Positions 40,935-52,608 of a stretch of 64,000 nt of DNA are shown piece after piece. The position numbers and the translations under genes are program-made. A model generated the notes under the pieces. That model did not search any database. It was not told the origin of the DNA and saw only the letters and a list, made by a program, of their open reading frames with translations. The stretch spans positions 310,001 to 374,000 of the forward strand of contig JAGKQI010000105.1 in assembly GCA_018806915.1 (NCBI GenBank). Reading direction: 5' to 3'. Source of the stretch: Phytophthora colocasiae (taxonomy: Eukaryota > Oomycota > Peronosporomycetes > Peronosporales > Peronosporaceae). Position 1 is the stretch's first letter. Each line of letters starts with the position of its first letter.

Positions 40935-41516
40935 ATCGATTAGAGGATCCCTCATGAGTCAAACCCAGCCTTACTTTTTATTAAACCATTACTGACAAGA
41001 GACTGTATTCAAGAGTATATGTAGTAATTATTATAGGTAGTGTGGAAACCGATTAGTTGTCCGATCGATTTGCAGATAAATAATGCTCATCCAGGATTTG
41101 AATCTTCGTAAATCCTAGTCTTGATGATTTGTAGCGGATTTATAAATGGGATTATTACTTGATAGAAGGGGTTTCTCTACGCGCTTATGCTAACAAGTTC
41201 ATATATCTAAACTGTGACTGTGGGCCTATGCTGTTGTACACATCCATTGTATTTGACTGTGTATTGTATTTTGTAGGGTTTAACCTTCAGGTAGGGAAAT
41301 CGCTAATCATGTCTTCGTACAGGTCCTTCGTATCAGGATCCATTTTATCTCCAAAATATCGGGGGTTTAGCATAGCATGTACGCAATCTTTCTTACAAAC
41401 AAATTTGCAACAGCTGTACACCAGCTTACTAAATAGCACTTTTCGTCCTGGTCTCGATACATAAGAGCTAAAAGGTATTATTTGTAAAGAACACTGCTGA
41501 TACATGCAATCACGTG
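40935..41516. other. AT-rich stretch between hAT and tRNA-Val palindrome
   Basis: No recognised gene. A minus frame at 41287-41544 (NPRYFGDKMDPDTKDLYEDM) overlaps the palindrome edge and has no family assignment. Confidence 0.35.
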
Positions 41517-41519
41517 CAT

Positions 41520-41592
41520 GTCGTCGTAGTGTAGTGGTTATCACGTCTGCTTTACACGCAGAAGGTCGCCGGTTCGAACCCGGCCGTTGACA
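41520..41592 (+). tRNA. tRNA-Val (anticodon UAC), left arm
   Basis: Identical to the copy at 37161-37233, including the acceptor T-T opposition. Followed by TAACTTTTG, a TTTT terminator 4 bases past the gene. Confidence 0.92.
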
Positions 41593-41799
41593 TAACTTTT
41601 GTTTTGAACTACAGGACCTTCACGATACTCACGCGGTTACAGTGCAGGCGGTAAATTTAATGAATATATTCAGAATTGTCTAACGATGTGTATTGCCAAT
41701 ACACATCGTTAGACAATTCTGAATATATTCATTAAATTTACCGCCTGCACTGTAACCGCGTGAGTATCGTGAAGGTCCTGTAGTTCAAAACAAAAGTTA

Positions 41800-41872
41800 T
41801 GTCAACGGCCGGGTTCGAACCGGCGACCTTCTGCGTGTAAAGCAGACGTGATAACCACTACACTACGACGAC
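41800..41872 (-). tRNA. tRNA-Val (anticodon UAC), right arm
   Basis: Exact inverted copy of 41520-41592; the two genes face each other across a 207-base self-complementary spacer, so both are transcribed toward the centre. Confidence 0.92.
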
Positions 41873-41922
41873 ATGTACGTTAATTGTATGTATGAGCAAT
41901 GTCCTTTACACATAATATTTTT

Positions 41923-43407
41923 TTTTAGCACTAATGCAAACACTCGTTCGTCTCTGCTGATGCGCAACCGCAAACACTCACAGGCGACAACGTTGAACTA
42001 CTCAATCCATATGAACTTTGCAAAGAAGCAAAGCTTCAGTGTGGTTGACCGTTAGAGCTCAATTGGTTTCGAGGAGGGCGGGCTTGAAGACAAAGGTCTT
42101 GCTGTCTTCGTCATCTCAAAACGTACACACGACCTGACCGTGAAACGCTACCAGATTGAAGCGTCCCCAGAGTTATAAAGAGCTCTCCATGTTGGTTGAT
42201 GGTTCTCGAATTAGATTCATAAAAGGGCGACCAACGCGATTTTACTCATAATTACGCCTAACATTGGGAATACTTCCCCTAGCCTCAGAGGCAGCATTTG
42301 CAAGCAAGTCAACGGAGATCGACGGAGATAGGAGGTAACTTACATAGGTTGGCGGGCAGCAAACCGCCAACCCATCTAGTTTCTGTCTAACTCAAGTTAT
42401 TCTGCCTTAAAATCTTCCTAACCATTGCTGAACTTAATTCTGTCGCGATGGTACAACCCATAATTAACATGGGAATTAGCTAACTCAGGGCATAATTACC
42501 GTAAGGAATTAGAAATAGGATATAATTATCATCGGCAGAATATGTGAAAAACACAATACATGTGAGGGAAGGGGGGGGGTTAATGCAACATTAATCACGA
42601 CAGCAGGTGTTTAGCACAATGCTAAAGGCCTTAATGCAATATGAAACCACCAAAACGTACTTAGTCGATAGGTTACTGCAAATAAATCAGATCTCAAAAT
42701 ATTTAATTCATGACGTAACATAGAGATGTCGACAGGAAATTTGTTGCCCTGCCTAAACCCAATAGTCTGTAACTATACGGGACTACACACACGGACCTTA
42801 AACAAAAGAAAGTTAGCTAGCGCTGGCGAGTTCACGCGAAAGGACTGTAGTCGAGATTGGAAGATAAAAAGTGAGTGGATTGAATGAGTTAAAGGCTAGC
42901 TACCCTTCAGTCTTGCGTGTCTACGAAATTTCGTTCCTGCTGCGTATCCCACATGTGTTTGCAAGCCGCTCCGACAATGCGGAGAGCGTGCACGCCAAAA
43001 CCGAACCTTGCGTGGATTGAACTCACTTCCAGTCAAACTCCAGACCGCTGTGAATCGAGTCTTATCCCGCTCACACAATCTCATGCCGTCCAAATGTACC
43101 GCATGGATCCAAACCAATCCCACGCGCAACGTGACATGCAACATATGCAATATTAGCACGACACTTGAAGAAATAAGCGTGTGACACCACACCAGCCAAC
43201 ATAAACCACAGGTGTTGTTGCGGCTTGCCGGCAAAGTTATCTTTCACCCCCTCCATAATCAACGTCGCAGGACGCACTTCGCTACATGTGCCTCTCATAG
43301 CTCCTAGACCAGGCCCTCATTATGCATCTAGGCTTCAGACACTGGTGGCGTACCAGGTCACAGTCGAAATAAATGTTCAACCACCAAAACAAGTAACAAA
43401 ACGAAGT
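41923..43407. other. Stretch with no supported gene
   Basis: No coding region recognised. Contains a run of nine G (42571-42579) and a possible Helitron 3' end near 42348-42379. Confidence 0.35.
42348..42379 (+). other. Possible Helitron 3' end (hairpin + CTAG)
   Basis: GGTTGGCGG and CCGCCAACC form a 9-base stem around an 8-base loop, followed by CAT and CTAG, then T. This fits a Helitron terminus, but the matching 5' end was not found. Confidence 0.3.
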
Positions 43408-43648
43408 GACACGAGTGGGATTCGAACCCACGCCCGAAGACTGGTGCCTAAAACCAGCGCCTTAGACCGCTCGGCCATCGTGTCCTACGTAGAGTTACTT
43501 TTTTCGATAAACCTTCTACACTAGCGGAGTTACTGCGTCGGAAACGCTCCGAAAGGAGGAGATAAAACTATTGGCGGTGACAAAGTTGATGATACAGGCA
43601 CACTGGAGACTACAGACGTAGTCGTGGGAGAAGGAGGAGGGAGGGAGA
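43400..43648 (-). repeat. Third copy of the tRNA-Leu arm repeat
   Basis: Matches 30446-30700 region (tRNA plus ~165 bp of flank) with about 5% differences. Ends abruptly at AGGGAGGGAGATCCACTC. Confidence 0.8.
43408..43484 (-). tRNA. tRNA-Leu (anticodon UAG), single-arm copy
   Basis: Same 77 bases as the two palindrome copies. The flank to about 43648 matches the palindrome arm (AAACCTTCTACACTAGCGGA, TGGCGGTGACAAAGTTGATG) with scattered substitutions, then diverges before the palindrome centre. No inverted partner lies next to it. Confidence 0.92.
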
Positions 43649-44187
43649 TCCACTCAGACAGATACCGGCCTTTTCCAGCAACGCTGTTGAACAAATGGAA
43701 GATTACTACATCAACCAATTCAATTGCTTTTGGCAGCTTATTAGTCGTATTCTATCGATCGCGAATGCTTATTACAGCATCAGTCTACACGATACATAAC
43801 AGTGCTCATTGATGAAATGATTTCATTTCCTACCAAAAATGCACGTGCTTACGTTCAAACTCTTGAGAGAAAAGCATGCTGTTCACGGAGGCTAAAATTG
43901 GTTCCAGGTCGTCTATCTTTCGACTGCGTCGTGTGCTATACTGTTATCCTACGACTTCCCAGTTGTCGCTTAATGAGCTGGGGATCGTGCCTGCCATTAA
44001 CACCTAAAAGACACAGCTGTGGTAGCCACGTACCTAGCTATTAACCTCCACAGGAAACGTGACGTACATGAGCTTTTGACGAGAAAAAAAAAAAGAATTC
44101 AGAAAAAAAATCCTCAATCGACCAACCAATCAATATCGTTTACTACCAAAAATCAATCTAATGGTTGCAAAACCACAGGATACTAGC
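43649..44187. other. Gap before the tRNA-Pro array
   Basis: No supported gene. Confidence 0.35.
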
Positions 44188-44232
44188 CTCGTAGTTTAGT
44201 CGTATCATTCTCGCTTCGGGTGCGAGAGGCCG
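44188..44232 (+). pseudogene. Broken tRNA-Pro half at array left edge
   Basis: Contains D-arm and anticodon arm (ATTCTCGCTTCGGGTGCGAGAGG-type) with substitutions in the first half, then jumps into mid-spacer text (GGGAAGCAGGAGAAGTTGCG). T-arm and 3' acceptor are missing. Confidence 0.75.
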
Positions 44233-44431
44233 GGAAGCAGGAGAAGTTGCGACAGCGGACATGTTCGGGCCTCCATAGAGAGGCGAGTTTTGGTAATGTG
44301 AAGCAAGTAAGGGTAGGACGCGGTAGGTGGCGAAGCGATGGTGTGTGTGGAGGCAGTGGTGCATGCGTGTGGTTTGTGATGTTTTGTGTAGCGCGTTTTT
44401 GATGTGGTAGGCGTGTGTATCTGTTTGGAGT

Positions 44432-44503
44432 GGCCTCGTGGTCTAGTGGTATGATTCTCGCTTCGGGTGCGAGAGGTCCCGGGTTCGATTCCCGGTGAGG
44501 CCC
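44432..44503 (+). tRNA. tRNA-Pro (anticodon CGG)
   Basis: Reference copy. Acceptor GGCCTCG pairs with TGAGGCC (one G-T), D-arm TGGTCTAGTGGTA gives the A box, anticodon stem CTCGC/GCGAG holds loop TTCGGGT (anticodon CGG, proline codon CCG), T-arm CCGGGTTCGATTCCCGG gives the B box. The first run of four or more T is TTTTT at 44538-44542, 35 bases past the gene. Confidence 0.95.
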
Positions 44504-45013
44504 CGTCTTTGCTCCTCATCCTTCGCGTCCACGCAGCTTTTTGCAGTCTTCTTTTACACCCAGCAACACCGTCATGTGCTTGGATGCATGCCGACCTGAC
44601 GCCTGCGTTGTCTTTCGTTGTCAATCAGTCGCTGACTGGTAGGTCTTCGATCCTTCGACTCTTCGACTCTTTCGACATAGCTACTGGAGCGAGTATGACT
44701 TCGGTTCACTACAATACCATAGCGGTGAGATCGTGGCCGTGACCGAAGCTGCAGCCATACATCTCGTCTGAAGAAGGGTATATGACATGGCGGATGATCG
44801 AGCAGTACAGAATTGGAAGCAGGAGAAGTTGCGACAGCGGACATGTTCGGGCCTCCATAGAGAGGCGAGTTTTGGTAATGTGAAGCAAGTAAGGGTAGGA
44901 CGCGGTAGGTGGCGAAGCGATGGTGTGTGTGGAGGCAGTGGTGCATGCGTGTGGTTTGTGATGTTTTGTGTAGCGCGTTTTTGATGTGGTAGGCGTGTGT
45001 ATCTGTTTGGAGT

Positions 45014-45084
45014 GGCCTCGTGGTCTAGTGGTATGATTCTCGCTTCGGGTGCGACGGTCCCGGGTTCGATTCCCGGTGAGGCCC
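45014..45084 (+). pseudogene. tRNA-Pro copy, one-base deletion
   Basis: Anticodon-stem 3' side reads GCGACGG instead of GCGAGAGG; otherwise as the reference. Confidence 0.75.
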
Positions 45085-45620
45085 CGTCTTTGCTCCTCAT
45101 CCCTTCCCCGCGTCCACGCAGCTGATTGCAGTCTTCTTTTAGCGAGCCAATCAGGATGAAACACCGTCATGTGCTTGGATGCGCTGCCGACCTGACGCCT
45201 GCGTTGTCTTTCGTTGTCAATCAGTCGCTGACTGGTAGGTCTTCGATCACTGACTCTTCGACTCTTTCGACATAGCTACTGGAGCAGTATGACTTCGCAG
45301 TCTAAAATGTACCACTTAGCGGTGAGATCGTGGTGCTGACCGAAGCTGCAGCCATACATCTCGTCTGAAAGAAGGGTATATGACATGGCGGATGATCGAG
45401 CAGTACAGTGGAAGCAGGAGAAGTGACCGACATCGGATTAATCCAACTTCGCCTCCATACAAGGCGAGTTTGGTAATGTACACCAACAAGTAAGGGTAGG
45501 GACTGCACCTCACAGGTGGCGAAGCGATGAGTGTGTGTGGAGGCAGTGGTGCATGCGTGTGGTTTGTGATGTTTTGTGTACAAGGGTTTTTGATCGCTAA
45601 GAGCGTGTGCTCATCTGTTT

Positions 45621-45688
45621 GGCAGCCTGTGGTTCTAGTGGTATGATTCTCGCTTCGGGTGCGAGAGGTCGGTTCGATTCGTCGGGCC
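45621..45688 (+). pseudogene. tRNA-Pro copy, degenerate
   Basis: Anticodon arm intact; acceptor (GCCTGTGG, GTCGGGCCC) and T-arm altered and shortened. Confidence 0.75.
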
Positions 45689-46218
45689 CTGTCTTGCTCC
45701 TCATCCTTCGCGTCCATGCAGCTTTTGGCAGTCTTCTTTTACACCCAGCAACACCGTCATGTGCTTGATGCATGCCGACCTGACGCCTGCGTTGTCTTTC
45801 GTTGTCAATCAGTCGCTGACTGGTAGGTCTTCGATCCTTCCGACTCTTCGACTCTTTCGACATAGCTACTGGAGCGAAAGTATGACTTCGGTTCACTACA
45901 ATACCATAGCGGTGAGATCGTGGCACGTGACCGAAGCTGCAGCGATGTATCTCGTCTGAAGAAGGGTATGTGTGACAGCGGCGGATGATCGAGCAGTACA
46001 AATTGAGAAGCAGGAGAACACCTACCCGGTAAGGCCTGCTCTTCTCATGACTGGTCCTCCATAGAGATCGTACGTTGGTAATGTGAAGCAAGTAAGGGTA
46101 GGACGCGGTAGGTGGCGAAGCGATGGTGTGTGTGGAGGCAGTAATTTGCATGACGTGTGGTTTGTGATGTTTGTGTAGCGCGTTTTTGATGTGGTAGGCG
46201 TGTGTATCTGTTTGGAGT

Positions 46219-46290
46219 GGCCTCGTGGTCTAGTGGTATGATTCTCGCTTCGGGTGCGAGAGGTCCCGGTTTCGATTCCCGGTGAGGCCC
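46219..46290 (+). tRNA. tRNA-Pro (CGG), one T-stem change
   Basis: Full length. CCGGG of the T-stem reads CCGGT, which breaks one pair and alters the first base of the B box. Confidence 0.65.
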
Positions 46291-46805
46291 CGTCTTTGCT
46301 CCTCATCCTTCGCGTCCATGCAGCTTTTGTGTCTTCTTTACACTCCAGCAACACCGTCATGTGCTTGATGCATGCCGACCTCGACCGCGCCTGCGTTGTC
46401 TTTCTTCGTTGTCAATCAGTCGCTGACTGGTAGGTCTCGATCCTTCGACTCTTCGACTCTTTCGACATAGCTTACTGAGCGAGTATGACTTTTGGTTCAC
46501 TACAATACCATAGCGGTGAGATCGTGGCCGTGACCGAAGCTGCAGCCATACATCTCGTCTGAAGAAGGGTATATGACGCATGGCGGATGATCGAGCAGTA
46601 CAGAATTGGAAGCAGGAGAAGTTGCGACAGCGGACATGTTCGGGCCTCCATAGAGAGGCGAGTTTTGTAATGTGAAGCAAGTAAGGGTAGGACGCGGTAG
46701 GTGGCGAAGCGATGGTGTGTGTGGAGGCAGTGGTGCATGCGTGTGGTTTGTGATGTTTTGTGTAGCGCGTTTTTGATGTGGTAGGCGTGTGTATCTGTTT
46801 GGAGT

Positions 46806-46874
46806 GGCCTCGTGGTCTAGTGGTATGATTCTCGCTTCGGGTGCGAGAGGTCCCGGTCTGATTCAGTGAGGCCC
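46806..46874 (+). pseudogene. tRNA-Pro copy, T-arm damaged
   Basis: 5' half intact; T-arm reads CCGGTCTGATTCAGTGAGG, so the B box is lost. Confidence 0.75.
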
Positions 46875-47383
46875 CGTCTTTGCTCCTCATCCTTCAAGCG
46901 TCCATGCAGCTTTTGCAGTCTTCTTTTACACCCAGCAACACCGTCATGTGCTTGGATGCATGCCGACCTGACGCCTGCGTTGTCTTTCGTTGTCAATCAG
47001 TCGCTGACTGGTAGGTCTTCGATCCTTCGACTCTTCGACTCTTTCGACATAGCTACTGGAGCGAGTATGACTTCGGTTCACTACAATACCATAGCGGTGA
47101 GATCGTGGCCGTGACCGAAGCTGCAGCCATACATCTCGTCTGAAGAAGGGTATATGACATGGCGGATGATCGAGCAGTACAGAATTGGAAGCAGGAGAAG
47201 TTGCGACAGCGGACATGTTCAGGCCTCCATAGAGAGGCGAGTTTTGGTAATTGAAGCAAGTAAGGGTAGGACGCGGTAGGTGGCGAAGGATGTGTGTGTG
47301 GAGGCAGTGGTGCATGCGTGTGGTTGTGATGTTTTGTGTAGCGCGTTTTTTGATGTGGTAGGCGTGTGTATCTGCTTTGGAGT

Positions 47384-47454
47384 GGCCTCGTGGTCTAGTG
47401 GTATGATTCTCGCTTCGGGTGCGAGAGGTCCCGGTTCGATTCCCGGTGAGGCCC
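47384..47454 (+). pseudogene. tRNA-Pro copy, one-base T-stem deletion
   Basis: CCCGGGTTCG is reduced to CCCGGTTCG; the rest matches. Confidence 0.7.
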
Positions 47455-47965
47455 CTGCCTCTTGCTCCTCATCCTTCGCGTCCACGCAGCTTTTTGCAGT
47501 CTTCTTTTACACCCAGCAACACCGTCATGTGCTTGATGCATGCCGACCTGACGCCTGCGTTGTCTTTCGTTGTCAATCAGTCGCTGACTGGTAGGTCTTC
47601 GATCCTTCGACTCTTCGACTCTTTCGACATAGCTACTGGAGCGAGTATGACTTGGTTCACTACAATACCATAGCGGTGAGATCGTGGCCGTGACCGAAGC
47701 TGCAGCCATACATCTCGTCTGAAGAAGGGTATATGACATGGCGGATGATCGAGCAGTACAGAATTGGAAGCAGGAGAAGTTGCGACAGCGGACGCGTTCG
47801 GGCCTCCATAGAGAGGCGAGTTTTGGTAATGTGAAGCAAGTAAGGAGTAGGACGCGGTAGGTGGCGAAGCGATGGTGTGTGTGGAGGCAGTGGTGCATGC
47901 GTGTGGTTTGTGATGTTTTGTGTAGCGCGTTTTTGATGTGGTAGGCGTGTGTATCTGTTTGGAGT

Positions 47966-48037
47966 GGCCTCGTGGTCTAGTGGTATGATTGTCGCTTCGG
48001 TGCGAGAGGGTCCCGGGTTCGATTCCCGGTGAGGCCC
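47966..48037 (+). pseudogene. tRNA-Pro copy, anticodon arm damaged
   Basis: Reads TTGTCGCTTCGGTGCGAGAGGG: one G lost in the loop, one G added after the stem, one substitution. Confidence 0.75.
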
Positions 48038-48554
48038 CGTCTTTGCTCCTCATCCTTCGCGTCCACGCAGCTTTTGCAGTCTTCTTTACACCCAGCAACA
48101 CCGTCATGTCGTGGCTTGGATGCATGCCGACCTGACGCCTGCGTTGTCTTTCGTTGTCAATCAGTCGCTGACTGGTAGGTCTTCGATCCTTCGACTCTTC
48201 GACTCTTTCGACATAGCTACTGGAGCAGTATGACTTCAGTTCACTACAATACCATAGCGGTGAGATCGTGGCCGTGACCTGAAGCTGCAGCCATACATCT
48301 CGTCTGAAGAAGGGTATATGACATGGCGGATGATCGAGCAGTACAGGGTGGAAGCAGGAGAAGTTGCGACAGCGGATTACGTTCGGGCCTCCATAGAGGC
48401 GAGTTTTGGCACGTAATGTAAACAAGTATGGCAAGTGGTGGTAGGACGCGGTAGGTGGCGAAGCGATGGTGTGTGGAGGCAGGTGCATGCGTGTGGTTTG
48501 TGATGTTTTTGTAGCGCGTTTTTGATGTGGTAGGCGTGTGTATCTGTTTGGAGT

Positions 48555-48626
48555 GGCCTCGTGGTCTAGTGGTATGATTCTCGCTTCGGGTGCGAGAGGT
48601 CCCGGGTTCGATTCCCGGTGAGGCCC
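48555..48626 (+). tRNA. tRNA-Pro (anticodon CGG)
   Basis: All 72 bases match the copy at 44432, although the surrounding spacer is noisy. Confidence 0.9.
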
Positions 48627-49123
48627 CTGCCTTGCTCCTCATCCTTCGCGTCCATGCAGCTTTGCAGTCTTCTTTACACCCAGCAACACCGTCATGTGCT
48701 TGATGCATGCCGACCTGACGCCTGCGTTGTCTTTCGTTGTCAATCAGTCGCTGACTGGTAGGTCTTCGATCCTTCGACTCTTCGACCTTTCGACATAGCT
48801 ACTGGAGCGAGCATGACTTGTTCACTACAATACCATAGCGGTGAGGATCGTGGCCCGTGACCGAAGCTGCAGCCATACATCTCGTCTGAAGAAGGGTATA
48901 TGACATGGCGGATGATCGAGCAGTACAGAATCTGGAAGCAGGAGAAGGACGACGGCGGATATGTTCGGGCCTCCATAGAGAGGCGAGTTTTGGTAAATGT
49001 GAAGCAAGTAAGGACTGGTAGGACACGCAATGGCACATGGTGTGTGTGAGGCAGTGGTGCATGCGTGGTTTGTATGTTTTGTGTGCGCGCGTTGATGTGG
49101 TAGGCGTGTGTATCTGTTTGGAG

Positions 49124-49202
49124 GGCCTCGTGGTCTAGTGGTATAATTCTCGGCTTCGTGCGAGAGGTCCCGAGGTCCTGTTTCGATTCCCGGTGAGGCC
49201 CC
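49124..49202 (+). pseudogene. tRNA-Pro copy, degenerate with insertion
   Basis: Anticodon region reads CTCGGCTTCGTGCGAG and part of the T-stem is duplicated (TCCCGAGGTCCTGTTTCG). Confidence 0.75.
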
Positions 49203-49707
49203 GTCTTTGCTCTCATCCTTCGCGTCCACGGCTTTTTGCAGTCTTCTTTACACTCAGCAACACTGTCATGTGCTTGGATGCATGCCGACCTGACGCCTGC
49301 GTTGTCTTTCGTTGTCAATCAGTCGCTGACTGGTAGGTCTTGATCCTTCGACTCTTCGACTCTTTCGACATAGCTACTGAGCGAGTATGACTTTCGGTTC
49401 ACTGCAATACCATAGCGGTGAGATCGTGGCCGTGACCGAAGCTGCAGCCATACATCCGTCTGAAGAAGCGGGTATATGACATGGCGGATGATCAGAGCAG
49501 TACAGAATTGAAGCAGGAGAAGTTGCGACAGCGGACATGTTCAGGCCACCATAGAGAGGCGAGTTTTGGTAATGTGAAGCAAGTAAGGGTAGGACGCGGT
49601 AGGTGGCGAAGCGATGGTGTGTGTGGAGGCAGTGGTGCATGCGTGTGGTTTGTGATGTTTTGTGTAGCGCGTTTTTGATGTGGTAGGCGTGTGTATCTGT
49701 TTGGAGT

Positions 49708-49779
49708 GGCCTCGTGGTCTAGTGGTATGATTCTCGCTTCGGGTGCGAGAGGTCCCGGGTTCGATTCCCGGTGAGGCCC
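49708..49779 (+). tRNA. tRNA-Pro (anticodon CGG)
   Basis: All 72 bases match the reference copy at 44432. Confidence 0.92.
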
Positions 49780-50286
49780 CTTGCTCCCCATCCTTCGCGT
49801 CCACGCAGCTTTGCAGTCTTCTTTTACACCCAGCAACACCGTCATGTGCTTGGATGCATGCCGACCTGACGCCTGCGTTGTCTTTCGTTGTCAATCAGTC
49901 GCTGACTGGTAGGTCTTCGATCCTTCGACTCTTCGACTCTTTCGACATAGCTACTGGAGCGAGTATGACTTCGGTTCACTTTCACAATACCATAGCGCGG
50001 TGAGATCGTGGCCGTGACCGAAGCTGCAGCCATACATCTCGTCTGAAGAAGGGTATATGACATGGCGGATGATCGAGCAGTACAGAATTGGAAGCAGGAG
50101 AAGTTGCGACAGCGGACATGTTCGGGCCTCCATAGAGAGGCGAGTTTTGGTAATGTGAAGCAAGTAAGGGTAGGACGCGGTAGGTGGCGAAGCGATGGTG
50201 TGTGTGGAGGCAGTGGTGCATGCGTGTGGTTTGTGATGTTTTGTGTAGCGCGTTTTGATGTGGTAGGCGTGTGTATCTGTTGGAGT

Positions 50287-50357
50287 GGCCTCGTGGTCTA
50301 GTGGTATTGATTCTCGCTTCGGGTGCGAGAGGTCAGGTTCGATTCCCGGTGAGGCCC
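50287..50357 (+). pseudogene. tRNA-Pro copy, degenerate
   Basis: Extra T after the D-arm (GGTATTGATT) and a shortened T-stem (GGTCAGGTTCG). Confidence 0.75.
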
Positions 50358-50867
50358 CGTCTTTGCTCCTCATCCTTCGCGCCCACGCAGCTTTTTGCAG
50401 TCTTCTTTACACCCAGCAACACCGTCATGTGCTTGGATGCATGCCGACCTGACGCCTGCGTTGTCTTTCGTTGTCAATCAGTCGCTGACTGGTAGGTCTT
50501 CGATCCTTCGACTCTTCGACTCTTTCGACATAGCTACTGGAGCGAGTATGACTTCGGTTCACTACAATACCATAGCGGTGAGATCGTGGCCGTGACCGAA
50601 GCTGCAGCCATACATCTCGTCTGAAGAAGGGTATATGACATGGCGGATGATCGAGCAGTACAGAATTGAAGCAGGAGAAGTTGCGACAGCGGACATGTTC
50701 GGGCCTCCACATAGAGAGGCGAGTTTTGGTAATGTGAAGCAAGTAAGGGTAGGACGCGGTAGGTGGCGAAGCGATGGTGTGTGTGGAGGCAGTGGTGCAT
50801 GCGTGTGGTTTTGTGATGTTTTGTGTAGCGCGTTTTGATGTGGTAGGCGTGTGTATCTGTTTGGAGT

Positions 50868-50934
50868 GGCCTCGTGGTCTAGTGGTATGATTTCTCGCTT
50901 CGGGTGCGAGAGGTCCTCGATTCCCGGTGAGGCC
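50868..50934 (+). pseudogene. tRNA-Pro copy, T-arm deletion
   Basis: GAGAGGTCCTCGATTCCCGG: several bases of the 5' T-stem are missing, with an extra T before the anticodon stem. Confidence 0.75.
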
Positions 50935-51447
50935 CCGTCTTTGCTCCTCATCCTTCGCGTCCACGCAGCTTTTTGCAGTCTTCTTTTACACCCAGCAACA
51001 CCGTCATGTGCTTGGATGCATGCCGACCTGACGCCTGCGTTGTCTTTCGTTGTCAATCAGTCGCTGACTGGTAGGTCTTCGATCCTTCGACTCTTCGACT
51101 CTTTCGACATAGCTACTGGAGCGAGTATGACTTTGGTTCACTACAATACCATAGCGGTGAGATCATGGCCGTGACCGAAGCTGCAGCCATACATCTCGTC
51201 TGAAGAAGGGTATATGACATGGCGGATGATCGAGCAGTACAGAATTGGAAGCAGGAGAAGTTGCGACAGCGGACATGTTCGGGCCTCCATAGAGAGGCGA
51301 GTTTTGGTAATGTGAAGCAAGTAAGGGTAGGACGCGGTAGGTGGCGAAGCGATGGTGTGTGTGGAGGCAGTGGTGCATGCGTGTGGTTTGTGATGTTTTG
51401 TGTAGCGTGTTTTTGATGTGGTAGGCGTGTGTATCTGTTTGGAGTGG

Positions 51448-51462
51448 CCTCGTGGTCTACAC
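51448..51462 (+). pseudogene. tRNA-Pro copy cut after the D-arm
   Basis: GGCCTCGTGGTCTAC, then unrelated sequence (CACCTTTTGCCGGCC). Marks the start of a scrambled part of the array. Confidence 0.75.
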
Positions 51463-52029
51463 CTTTTGCCGGCCAAAGTGGGCTAATCAGCATCAGATAG
51501 TGAGGCCGGATTCAATTTCGCGTCCACGCGGCTGACAGAAACACAGCAAAACGGCTCCCAAAACTGTGTTTCCACACAAAGGGCTAATGCTTCATTCAAG
51601 CTAGGCAACTACCAGCCAATCATTCGTACATGTAGGTACTTGCATCCTGCGCCCTAGACTACAGAAGTCAATCTGCCAACTGACATTACACATAGCAGTG
51701 GATGACTCGTTCCCGAAGCCGCCACTAATAGCCCCATACACCTGAAGAAGGGTCGGTATGACACTCAGCATACCACGCCGGTGGCAACTGAAGCGTGCTG
51801 TTGCCATCTCCATGTTCAAGAATGGGTTCCCACGGATGATCGAGCGAGTACAGAATTGGGGCTCGACAGCGATGCTGTTCGGGACCTCCTAGAGCAAAGA
51901 GCGATTAAGAAAATGCAAACCAACGCCGACCCTGTAGAGGCTGGTAGGTGTCATGATGGAGAGGCAGCATCTTTTGAGGTAGGCGTGTGTATCTGTTTGG
52001 AGTAACGAAGATGGTCATCGTGTTCGACA
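51463..52029. other. Scrambled segment inside the array
   Basis: Only patches of unit sequence (GAAGAAGGGT, GATCGAGC-AGTACAGAATTG, GCGTGTGTATCTGTTTGGAG) stand out from unrelated text. It may be another sequence inserted in the array or a poor consensus. Confidence 0.5.
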
Positions 52030-52093
52030 ATGGCCTGTGGTCTCGATTCTCGCTTCGTGCGAGGAGGCGGTTTCTGATTCCTGGTGAGGCCCC
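52030..52093 (+). pseudogene. tRNA-Pro copy, heavily degenerate
   Basis: GCCTGTGGTCTCGATTCTCGCTTCGTGCGAGGAGG and a damaged T-arm; D-arm partly lost. Confidence 0.6.
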
Positions 52094-52608
52094 GTCTTGC
52101 GATCTCTCTTGCTTCGCGTCCACGCAGCCTTGCACACCCATGCAACACCGTCATGTGCTTGGATGCATGCCGACCTGACGCCTGCGTTGTCTTTCGTTGT
52201 CAATCAGTCGCTGACTGGTGAAGTTCGATCCTTCGGACTCTTCGACTCTTTCGACATAGCTACTGGAGCGAGTATTGACTGGTCTACTACAATTTCGAAG
52301 ACAGAAACGTGAGATCTCAGGCGAAGCTGCACCAACATCTTGCATGCCGCGAAGGTCACTCAGCGACATGGCGGATGATCGAGCAGTACAGAATTGAAGC
52401 AGGAGAAGTTGCTGACAGCGGACATGTTCGCCTCCAGAGTAGAGAGGCGAGTTTGCAATGTGAAGCAAGTATGGGTAGGACGCGGTGGTTTGGCGGAATG
52501 ATGATTAGCCAGTGGTGCATGTGTGCAGTTTTGGGACTGTTTGTGATGCTTTCTGTCAGCCGCCTAAAATTTTGCCCACATGTGGATGCGTGTGTATCTG
52601 TTTGGAGT

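Larger units (their letters stand above)
41517..41875. repeat. Perfect tRNA-Val palindrome with one-base centre
   Basis: The sequence reads as its own reverse complement around base 41696 (coordinate sum 83392), with a single C at the centre (TATTG-C-CAATA). The arms are 179 bases each and contain a tRNA-Val gene each. Outside 41517/41875 the inverted similarity goes on for roughly 45 bases (to about 41470 and 41922) but with many differences. Confidence 0.93.
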
